From positions 1 to 26,991 of the forward strand of contig CAYVAS010000033.1 of assembly GCA_964449375.1 (NCBI GenBank): a stretch of 26,991 bases of DNA, written 5' to 3'. This document shows, one piece after another, positions 7,856 to 14,534 of this stretch. Numbering within the stretch: position 1 is the first letter of the stretch; every line of letters starts with the position of its first letter. The position numbers and the translations under genes are program-made. The notes beneath the pieces were generated by a model that made no database searches, was not told the DNA's origin, and was given only the letters and a program-made list of their open reading frames with translations. Source of the DNA: JAFDWI01 sp964449375. GTDB taxonomy: Bacteria > Actinomycetota > Acidimicrobiia > Acidimicrobiales > Iamiaceae.

Positions 7856-9186
7856 CGCCACGGCGACTGGAGCGTCGCGCGCGACCCGAATGGATGGCGC
7901 CACCACCGAGGATCGTGCACCTGGGCCTCGGCGGATTCTTCCGGGCCCACACGGCCTGGTACACCGCCCACGCCGCCGACGCGGAGGGCTGGGGCATCGT
8001 GGCCTTCACCGGCCAGAGCCGGGACCTGGTGGACCGGCTCGCCGCCCAGGAGGGCCTCTACACGCTCACCACCCGGCACCCTGGCGGCGACACCGTCGAG
8101 GTCGTGCCCAGTGTGGTGGCGGTCCACCCGGGCACCGACACCGGCGCCTGGCGCCGGGCGGTTGCCGCCGCCTCGACCACGGTGGTGACCGTGACCGCCA
8201 CCGAGGCCGCGTACACCCGGGGTCCCGGGTCGGTCGCGACCCGTCTGGTCGACGCCCTTCAGGCCCGCCGCGCCGCGGACGCCGGCCCGCTCACGGTCGT
8301 GCCCGGCGACAACCTGGCCGACAACGGCCGGGTGCTCACCGAGGCGGTGCGCGCCGCAGTCGACCGGCGGGGCGGCTCCGGCGCAGCGCGGGGACTGGGA
8401 GAGTGGATCGCCGAATCCGTGGCGGTGGTGGACACCGTCGTGGACCGGATCACGCCCCGGCCCACCGCGGCCGACGTGGCCGCGGCCCGATCCGGCGGCT
8501 ACGCGGATGCCGCGCCGGTGGTCACCGAGCCCTTCAGCGAATGGATCATCGCCGGCACCTTCGCGGCGGCGCACCCCGACTGGGCCTCGGCCGGCGCCCG
8601 GCACGTCGACGACGTCACTCCCTTCGCCCGGCGCAAGCTGCACCTGCTCAACGGCGCCCACAGCCTGCTCGCCTACGGCGGCCTGCTGCGAGGTCACCGC
8701 GAGGTGGCCGAGGCGCTCGCCGACGACGCGCTCGCCGCGGCGGTCGCGGCCTGGTGGGACGAAGCCGCCGAGTTCGTCGGCGGTGCCCGGGAGGACCGGG
8801 CCGCGTACCGCGACGCGCTGGTCAGAAGGTTCGCGAACCCCCGCATGCACCATGCGTTGGCCCAGATCGCGATCGACGGGTCGGCCAAGCTGCCCGTCCG
8901 GGTCGTGCCGGTCGCCCGGGCCGAGCTCGCCGCGGGCCGTCGGGCGGAAGCGTCGGCCACGATCCTGGGCGCCTGGATCGCCTTCGTGCGCCGGGTCGGT
9001 GCCGATCTCGCCGACGCCCGTCGCGCCGACGTCCTGGAAGCCGCCTCCGCGCCCTCCGGTGACCTGCCGCGCCGGCTGCTCGCCCTCCTCGACCCCGAAC
9101 TCGCCGACCACGACGACTTCGTGGCACAGGTCGCCGACCTGGCCACCGCCTGGGGCGATTCCCGTAAGCTCTCGGGCGATGTCTGA
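7852..9186 (+). CDS. uxuB: Mannitol dehydrogenase family oxidoreductase, probable fructuronate reductase
   Basis: This 444-residue protein belongs to the polyol/aldonate dehydrogenase (mannitol dehydrogenase) family. The N-terminal Rossmann motif HLGLGGFFRAH (about 23-33) is followed by VPGDNLADNG and the catalytic KLHLLNGAHSLLAYGG (Lys, then Asn and His spaced as in this family). Coupling by GTGA to uxaC makes D-fructuronate to D-mannonate (UxuB) the best guess. Tagaturonate reductase or another polyol dehydrogenase is possible. Its 3' end overlaps the ipdC-like gene by 8 nt, physically joining the sugar-acid module to the steroid genes. Mannonate dehydratase and KDG kinase/aldolase, needed to complete the pathway, are not in the window. 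Confidence 0.83.
   Translation: MTPRRLERRARPEWMAPPPRIVHLGLGGFFRAHTAWYTAHAADAEGWGIVAFTGQSRDLVDRLAAQEGLYTLTTRHPGGDTVEVVPSVVAVHPGTDTGAWRRAVAAASTTVVTVTATEAAYTRGPGSVATRLVDALQARRAADAGPLTVVPGDNLADNGRVLTEAVRAAVDRRGGSGAARGLGEWIAESVAVVDTVVDRITPRPTAADVAAARSGGYADAAPVVTEPFSEWIIAGTFAAAHPDWASAGARHVDDVTPFARRKLHLLNGAHSLLAYGGLLRGHREVAEALADDALAAAVAAWWDEAAEFVGGAREDRAAYRDALVRRFANPRMHHALAQIAIDGSAKLPVRVVPVARAELAAGRRAEASATILGAWIAFVRRVGADLADARRADVLEAASAPSGDLPRRLLALLDPELADHDDFVAQVADLATAWGDSRKLSGDV
9165..9170 (+). promoter_or_regulatory. Candidate -10 box (TAAGCT) for leaderless ipdC-like mRNA
   Basis: A TANNNT box lies 8 nt before the ATG at 9179, within the end of the preceding reading frame. No Shine-Dalgarno sequence is seen for this ATG. 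The ipdC-like gene may therefore have its own leaderless promoter, uncoupling it from the sugar-acid operon. Confidence 0.4.
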
Positions 9187-10285
9187 CGACCCATCAGATT
9201 CGGCGGGCGAGCGGGAGGCGGTGCCCCCGGCGTTGCGGACGCGGTTCGCCGAACTGGTCGGGATCCGGTATCCGATCGTGCAGACCGGCATGGGGTGGGT
9301 GTCGGGCGCCGGACTCACCGCGGCGACCAGCGCGGCCGGCGGATTCGGGATCCTCGCCGCGGTCACCATGACCCACCAGGAGATGGTCGAGGCGATCCGC
9401 CGGGTGCGCGCGGTGACCGACGCGCCCTTCGGGGTCAACTTCCGCCCCGACCAGCCCGACCTCGACGCCCGCATCGCCGCGGTCACCCGGGCCGGCGTGA
9501 AGCTGATCAGCTTCGCCGGCGCGCCGACCAGGGACACGGTCGCCCGGTTGCACGACGCCGGGGCGCTCGTGATGCCCACGGTCGGTGCCCGTCGCCACGC
9601 CGTCAAGATGCTCGAGATCGGCGTCGACGCCGTGATCGCCCAGGGTGGCGAGGGGGGCGGCCACACCGGCGTGGTGCCCACGTCACTGCTGCTGCCCGAG
9701 GTCGTCGACGCCGTCGGGGCCGAGATCCCCGTGCTGGGCGCGGGTGGGTTCCACTCGGGAGCGGGGCTGGTCGCCGCGCTGGCCTGGGGTGCCGACGGCA
9801 TCGCGATGGGCACCCGGTTCCTGCTCACGGTCGAGTCCCGGGTACCCGACGCGGTCAAGGCCCGCTATCTGGCCACGCCGGTCACCGGCACGGTGGTGAC
9901 CCGGGCACTGGACGGCGCACCCCAACGGGTGATCCGCACCGAACTGGTCGACGAACTGGAGCGGGCCTCCACGGTCACCAAGCTGCCCCGGGCGCTGCGC
10001 AACGCCCTGGCCTTTCGCAGACAGACGGGCACATCGCTGACGGATCTGGTGAAGGAGGGCCTCGCGATGCGCAGGTCCCAAGATCTTTCCTGGTCCCAGC
10101 TCGCCATGGCGGCGAACGCGCCGATGTGGATCAAGGCGGCGCTGGTGGACGGCGACCCTGAGGTCGGGGTGCTGCCCACGGGCCAGAACGTCGGGGTCAT
10201 CGACGAGGTCCCGACCGTGGCCGACCTGCTCGCCGCGATCGTCGACGACGCGACCGCCACCCTGGACCGGCTCGGAGCCCGTTGA
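9179..10285 (+). CDS. ipdC: Nitronate monooxygenase-fold flavoprotein, IpdC-like
   Basis: This 368-residue FMN-dependent TIM-barrel enzyme is related to 2-nitropropane dioxygenase and enoyl-ACP reductase FabK. It shows YPIVQTGMGWVSG near the N-terminus, then AGVKLISFAGAP, the flavin phosphate-site segment AQGGEGGGHTG, VLGAGGFHSG and DGIAMGTRFLLT. In mycobacteria the ipdC product acts on the steroid C/D-ring CoA thioester (5-OH-HIC-CoA stage) and is encoded right after ipdAB. Here it is instead separated from ipdAB by about 6.7 kb of sugar-acid and other genes. It is followed after 1 nt by an acyl-CoA dehydrogenase gene. Without context the family call would be only nitronate monooxygenase. 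Confidence 0.75.
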   Translation: MSDDPSDSAGEREAVPPALRTRFAELVGIRYPIVQTGMGWVSGAGLTAATSAAGGFGILAAVTMTHQEMVEAIRRVRAVTDAPFGVNFRPDQPDLDARIAAVTRAGVKLISFAGAPTRDTVARLHDAGALVMPTVGARRHAVKMLEIGVDAVIAQGGEGGGHTGVVPTSLLLPEVVDAVGAEIPVLGAGGFHSGAGLVAALAWGADGIAMGTRFLLTVESRVPDAVKARYLATPVTGTVVTRALDGAPQRVIRTELVDELERASTVTKLPRALRNALAFRRQTGTSLTDLVKEGLAMRRSQDLSWSQLAMAANAPMWIKAALVDGDPEVGVLPTGQNVGVIDEVPTVADLLAAIVDDATATLDRLGAR

Positions 10286-10286
10286 G

Positions 10287-11468
10287 GTGGACCTGACCTG
10301 GAGCGACACCGAGGTGGCCTTCCGTGACGAGGCGCGCGCCTGGCTGACCGAGCACCTGGCCGCCTGGCAGGCCGACCACGGTGGGGCCGACGCGATCGGA
10401 TCCGGTGACACCCGCGCCGGGTTCGCGGTCCACCTCGACTGGGAGCGGCGCCTGTTCGAGCACCGCTGGGCGGTGGTGTCCTGGCCCGAGGCCTACGGCG
10501 GCCGGGAGGCCAGCCTGTGGGAGTGGCTGCTGTTCGAACAGGAGTATTACGCGCACGGTTGCCCGCCGCGGGTCACCCAGAACGGGATCTTTCTGCTGGC
10601 CCCCTCGCTGTTCGCCTTCGGCACCGACGCCCAACGTGACCACATCCTGCCCCGCATGGCCGCCGGGCTCGACACCTGGTGCCAGGGCTGGTCCGAACCG
10701 AACGCCGGCTCGGACCTGGCCTCACTCACCACCCGGGCCACGCGCGTTCCGGGCGGCTGGGTGCTGAACGGTCAGAAGACCTGGACCACCCGGGGCGCGT
10801 TCTCCACGCACCTGTTCGGCCTGTTCCGCACCGACCCCGACGCCCAGCGCCACCGCGGCCTCACCTACCTGCTCGTGCCCCTGGAAACCCCCGGCATCAC
10901 CGTGCGCGGGTTCGGTCGACTCGAAGGAGACGAAGGCTTCGCCGAGGTGTTCTTCGAGGACGCCTTCCTGGCCGACGACGCCGTGGACGGCGGCGTGACC
11001 CTGGGCGAGGTCGGCCAGGGCTGGAGCGTGGCGATGTCGACCACGGCGTCGGAACGGGGCCTCACCCTGCGCTCGCCGGGACGGTTCCTCGCCACGGCCC
11101 AACGGCTCGTCGACGCCTGGCGGGCGCTGCCCGAGGAGGTCCGCGACCGACGGGCCGCGCTCGGTGAGCGGATCACCGACGCCTGGATGCGCGCCGAGGC
11201 CTACCAGCTCCAGACGCTGCAGACCGTGACCAGCACCGTGGAGGGGCGCCCGGCGGGCGCCGAGGCGTCGCTGGTGAAGCTGTGGTGGTCCGAACTCGAC
11301 GTGGAGTTGCACGAGTGCGCCCGGGAACTGCTCGGCGTGGAGGCGCTGGTGGACGGCCCCTGGGCCCGGGGCCACCAGTTCTCCCTGTCCGGGCCGATCT
11401 ACGCCGGCACCAACGAGGTCCAGCGAAACGTGGTGGCCGAGCGGGTGCTCGGCCTGCCGAGGCGCTGA
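10287..11468 (+). CDS. Acyl-CoA dehydrogenase, full-length subunit (FadE type)
   Basis: This 393-residue flavoprotein dehydrogenase starts at a GTG one nucleotide after the ipdC-like stop. The N-terminal helical domain leads to WCQGWSEPNAGSDLASL and NGQKTWTT (FAD/substrate region). The C-terminus has YAGTNEVQRN (G374-N381), the conserved FAD-contacting motif. At the position where many family members carry the catalytic Glu (HGGxGY...E) this protein reads LLGVEALVDGPWARGHQF, so the base is not obvious. Paired with the short dehydrogenase that follows, it resembles the long/short FadE pairs of mycobacterial steroid catabolism, which form alpha2beta2 enzymes. The precise substrate is not deducible. 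Confidence 0.8.
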   Translation: MDLTWSDTEVAFRDEARAWLTEHLAAWQADHGGADAIGSGDTRAGFAVHLDWERRLFEHRWAVVSWPEAYGGREASLWEWLLFEQEYYAHGCPPRVTQNGIFLLAPSLFAFGTDAQRDHILPRMAAGLDTWCQGWSEPNAGSDLASLTTRATRVPGGWVLNGQKTWTTRGAFSTHLFGLFRTDPDAQRHRGLTYLLVPLETPGITVRGFGRLEGDEGFAEVFFEDAFLADDAVDGGVTLGEVGQGWSVAMSTTASERGLTLRSPGRFLATAQRLVDAWRALPEEVRDRRAALGERITDAWMRAEAYQLQTLQTVTSTVEGRPAGAEASLVKLWWSELDVELHECARELLGVEALVDGPWARGHQFSLSGPIYAGTNEVQRNVVAERVLGLPRR

Positions 11469-11476
11469 GGAGGACC

Positions 11477-12358
11477 ATGAGGTTCGCGTTCACCGACGAC
11501 CACCTCGCGTTGCGCGACGCGGTGCGGGGGCTGTTGGCCGCCGAGTGCCCTCCCGAGGTCGTCCGGGCCGCCTGGCCCGCCCCCGGCCCGGACGGCCAGG
11601 GACCCGGCGCGGGTGCGCGGTCCGACCCGGAGCGGGTGCAGCAGCTGTGGCAGCACCTCGCCGACATGGGGGTGTTGGGTCTGCTGGTGCCCACCGAAGT
11701 CGGTGGCATGGGCTTCGACGAGGTCGCCGCGGCCGTGGTGCTGGCCGAGACCGGCCATGCGGCGGTGCCCCTTCCCGTGGTCGAGGCCATGTGCGTGGTG
11801 GCTCCCGCCCTCGGTGACCCCGCGCCCGACCTGGCCCGGGTGGGCTGGGGCGCCGCCCCGGTCGACGGCGAGCCGGTGGACGGCGCGCTGGCCCGGTTCG
11901 GCTCCGACGTCGAGGCCGACGCCGTCGCCTTCGAACGCGCCGCGGTGGGCACGGCCGCCCAGCTCGTCGGTCTTGCACGGCGGATGCTGGAGATGACCGT
12001 GGCCTACGTGACCGAGCGACACCAGTTCGGCGTGCCGGTGGGGTCGTTCCAGGCGGTCAAGCACCATCTGGCCGACGCGCGTCTGGCGCTGGAGTTCGCA
12101 GAACCGGCGGTGTGGCGAGCCGCGTGGTCGTTGCGGGAGGGCCGACCCAGCGCCGCCCGGGACGTGTCGATGGCCAAGGTGCTGGCCGGCGAGGCCGCCC
12201 AGCTCACCGGCCGCAAAGCGCTGCAGTGCCACGGGGGGATCGGCTACACCGTCGAATACGACCTGCACCTGTACCTCAAGCGTGCCTGGGCGCTGACCCC
12301 GCTGTGGGGCGACACCGCCTGGCACCGCCGCCGGGTGGCCGCCGCGATCGGCGTGTGA
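11477..12358 (+). CDS. Acyl-CoA dehydrogenase, short subunit (FadE type)
   Basis: This 293-residue protein is shorter than the ~380 typical for the family, mainly because the middle beta-domain (about 95-150) is compressed. Conserved parts are RHQFGVPVGSFQAVKH (181-196) and CHGGIGYTVEYDLHLYLKRA (251-270), where E260 sits at the catalytic-base position. The usual C-terminal GTxEIxR motif is absent, replaced by LWGDTAWHRRR. A strong GAGGAGGA Shine-Dalgarno overlaps the upstream stop, giving a confident ATG at 11477. The pattern (catalytic Glu here, GTNE motif in the preceding protein) suggests that the two form one heteromeric active site. Steroid side-chain or ring-remnant CoA esters are likely substrates by context. 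Confidence 0.8.
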   Translation: MRFAFTDDHLALRDAVRGLLAAECPPEVVRAAWPAPGPDGQGPGAGARSDPERVQQLWQHLADMGVLGLLVPTEVGGMGFDEVAAAVVLAETGHAAVPLPVVEAMCVVAPALGDPAPDLARVGWGAAPVDGEPVDGALARFGSDVEADAVAFERAAVGTAAQLVGLARRMLEMTVAYVTERHQFGVPVGSFQAVKHHLADARLALEFAEPAVWRAAWSLREGRPSAARDVSMAKVLAGEAAQLTGRKALQCHGGIGYTVEYDLHLYLKRAWALTPLWGDTAWHRRRVAAAIGV

Positions 12359-12379
12359 GATCTCCGCCCCGGCGCGGCC

Positions 12380-12395
12380 CCGGTGTCCGTACCGG
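12380..12395 (+). other. Weak hairpin after the FadE pair (CCGGT-N6-ACCGG)
   Basis: A 5-bp stem with a 6-nt loop lies 21 nt past the dehydrogenase stop, flanked by TCTCCG/CGGAGA that can extend the structure imperfectly. There is no U-tract. It may mark the end of the steroid transcript before the hsp70 promoter, but it is weak. Confidence 0.25.
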
Positions 12396-12414
12396 AGAGC
12401 GGGACGCGAACTGC

Positions 12415-12420
12415 GATAAT
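12415..12420 (+). promoter_or_regulatory. -10 box (GATAAT) for probable leaderless hsp70-like mRNA
   Basis: GATAAT, one mismatch from TATAAT, ends 5 nt before the GTG at 12426. This places the predicted transcription start on the start codon itself. No Shine-Dalgarno is present. Together these support both the chosen start and leaderless translation. Confidence 0.6.
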
Positions 12421-12425
12421 CGGGT

Positions 12426-14498
12426 GTGGACTCTTGGGCGTTGGGGATCGACATCGGCACGTCGCGGTCCGCCGGCGCCATGGCCGACGGTGTGGTCACC
12501 CCGCTGGAGGTCGAAGGCAACCGGTGGATGTCGTCGATGGTGCTGCTGGACCAGACCGGCACCCTGATCGTCGGGGTCGCTGCCGCGGACCAGGCCGAGA
12601 TCCACCCCGATCGCGTCGAGCGGACCCCCAAGGCGCACCTGGGTTCGCCCACCCCGCTGCTTTTGGGCGGCACCCCCGTGGACCCGGCCGATGCGATCGC
12701 CCGGCTCATCGAGGTGTTCCTGGCCGAGGGGCGGCGTCGCCGTGACGGTCAGGACCCGGTGGCGACCGTGTTGACCCACCCGGTGCGCTGGGGCGAGGAC
12801 CGCAAGGCGGCCCTGGTCGACGCCGCGGGTCGTGCCGGACTGGACGCGCCCCGGTTGTACGACGAACCGGTGGCGGCGGCGGTCCACTACGTGGACGAGC
12901 GGGTCGCCGAGGGCGCCTACGTGGGCATCTACGACCTGGGCGGCGGCACCTTCGACACCGCGGTGCTCCAGCGCACCAGGGACGGATTCGCGGTGGTGGG
13001 ACCTCCCGGTGGCGACGAGTTCATCGGCGGCGAACACTTCGACCATCTGGTGTTCGACTACCTGGGTGCCTGCCTGGCCGATGCCGACCCTGACCTGTGG
13101 GAGCAGGTCCAGTATGGAGAGGACCGGCGCTGGGTCCGGGCGGCCGCCGAGCTGCTGGAGCAGGCCCGCCGGGCCAAGGAGGCGGTGTCGGCATACCCGA
13201 GCACCCAGGTGTTGCTGCCCCTGATCGACCGGGACGTGGTGTTCACCCGGCGTCAGTTCGAGGACATGATCCGGGTGCCGTTGGAGACCACGGTGACGGC
13301 GATGGCCGCGACGATCGACGGGGCCGGGCTGGCCGTCGAGGACCTGTCCGCGATCTACCTGGTCGGGGGTTCCTCGCGCATTCCGTTGGTGACCGACCTG
13401 ATGACCGCCCGCTTCGGTGACCGGATCGCGACCCGCGACGAACCCAAGAGCGTGGTCGCCCTGGGCGCGGCGACCATCGCCCGCGATCTCGCCCAGAAGC
13501 CCGACCCGGGCCCGGCGGGGTCGGGCGCGCCCGGTCGGGTCGGCCTCACGCCGCGCTGGCGCGTCGATCTGGGCGCGACGGTGCACGGCATCGCCCACGG
13601 CACGACGGGCCTCTGGGCCACGCTTTCCGGCGACACGCTGCACCATCTGGACCACCGCGGTGCGTGGCGCTGGTCGGTACCCCTGCCCGGAACGGTCTAC
13701 GGGCCTCCGGTGCCGGCCGGCGACGTGGTGCTGGTGGGGTCCGCCGCGCACGCGGTGGTGGCCTTCGACCAGACCACCGGCGCCGTGGGTTGGCGGGCCT
13801 CCACCCAGGCGCCGGTCGTGCCGGCGCCCGTCGTCGCGCACGACGCCGTCCTGGCCGTCGACGACCAGGGCATGGCCGCGGCGTTCGGAAGAGCCGACGG
13901 GGTGCTGCGATGGCTGCTGCCCCTGGGCACGAACGTGCGTGCTCCGCTGGTCGTGCACGGCCCCCTGGCGTTGATCGCCGGACTCGACGGAAAGGTGTTC
14001 CGGGTCGATCCGGCCACCGGCCAGGTGGCGTGGGCCTTTCCCGTGCCCGCGTCGGTGACGGCCGCGCCGCTGGTGATCGACGACCTGGTGATCCTGGCCT
14101 CGACCGAGGGGGTGGTCTACGGCGTGGAGGGCGGACCGGGCACCGCCCGGTGGGGGACGCGTCCGGGCGGGCCGGTGGACGGCTCGATGGGTGTCTGGCA
14201 GGACACCGTGGTGGTGGCGGACCGCTCCGGCACCCTGTCGATCGTCGCCACCACCGACGGCACCGTCCGCTGGCAGACACCCACCGGTGGTCCGAACCCC
14301 ACCGGGGTCGTGGTGACCGGTGACCTGGCCGTGCTCGACAACGGCGCCGGCGAGATCGTGGCGGTGGATCTGGCCGCCCGCGGTGAGACCGGTCGGGTGG
14401 CGGTGGAACCGGGAGCGTGGCAGCCTCCCGTGGTCGACGCCGGCGGGGTGCTGGTCGTTTCGGCGACGACGATTCTCGCCCTGACGTCGACACGGTGA
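12426..14498 (+). CDS. Hsp70-type ATPase fused to a C-terminal PQQ-like beta-propeller
   Basis: This is a 690-residue protein. Residues 1-~357 are an Hsp70/actin-fold ATPase domain with phosphate-1 GIDIGTS (7-13), EPVAAA (147-152), phosphate-2 YDLGGGTFD (169-177) and adenosine-site VGGSSRIP (313-320). A Pro/Gly linker (about 358-373) follows. In place of the DnaK substrate-binding domain and lid, residues ~375-690 contain about seven repeats of the PQQ-propeller kind, each with a G-x-x-x-W/F-like turn (GAVGWRAS, GVLRWLLP, GQVAWAFP, GTVRWQTP). No signal peptide or membrane segment is seen, so it should be cytosolic. DnaJ and GrpE genes are not in the window. It is convergent with the two dynamin-like GTPases and separated by a hairpin. 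The propeller probably replaces client binding with a protein-interaction surface; this is inference. Confidence 0.88.
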   Translation: MDSWALGIDIGTSRSAGAMADGVVTPLEVEGNRWMSSMVLLDQTGTLIVGVAAADQAEIHPDRVERTPKAHLGSPTPLLLGGTPVDPADAIARLIEVFLAEGRRRRDGQDPVATVLTHPVRWGEDRKAALVDAAGRAGLDAPRLYDEPVAAAVHYVDERVAEGAYVGIYDLGGGTFDTAVLQRTRDGFAVVGPPGGDEFIGGEHFDHLVFDYLGACLADADPDLWEQVQYGEDRRWVRAAAELLEQARRAKEAVSAYPSTQVLLPLIDRDVVFTRRQFEDMIRVPLETTVTAMAATIDGAGLAVEDLSAIYLVGGSSRIPLVTDLMTARFGDRIATRDEPKSVVALGAATIARDLAQKPDPGPAGSGAPGRVGLTPRWRVDLGATVHGIAHGTTGLWATLSGDTLHHLDHRGAWRWSVPLPGTVYGPPVPAGDVVLVGSAAHAVVAFDQTTGAVGWRASTQAPVVPAPVVAHDAVLAVDDQGMAAAFGRADGVLRWLLPLGTNVRAPLVVHGPLALIAGLDGKVFRVDPATGQVAWAFPVPASVTAAPLVIDDLVILASTEGVVYGVEGGPGTARWGTRPGGPVDGSMGVWQDTVVVADRSGTLSIVATTDGTVRWQTPTGGPNPTGVVVTGDLAVLDNGAGEIVAVDLAARGETGRVAVEPGAWQPPVVDAGGVLVVSATTILALTSTR

Positions 14499-14502
14499 CC
14501 GG

Positions 14503-14532
14503 GTCGCCCCGGCGGTGACCCGACGGGGCGAC
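14503..14532. terminator. Bidirectional hairpin between hsp70-like and dynamin-like genes
   Basis: GTCGCCCCG (14503-14511) and CGGGGCGAC (14524-14532) form a perfect 9-bp stem with a 12-nt loop, filling nearly all of the 36-nt gap between convergent stops. It is G+C-rich with no U-tract, as often seen for actinobacterial terminators. Confidence 0.6.
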
Positions 14533-14534
14533 GA

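Noticed and set aside
7567..9858. 763-codon minus-strand frame opposite the dehydrogenase and ipdC-like genes
   Set aside because: The translation is Arg/Gly/Pro-rich without motifs. The plus strand carries well-conserved enzymes with overlapping starts and stops.
12276..13958. 560-codon minus-strand frame opposite the hsp70-like gene
   Set aside because: Composition typical of an antisense shadow, and it spans two genuine genes and their intergenic promoter.
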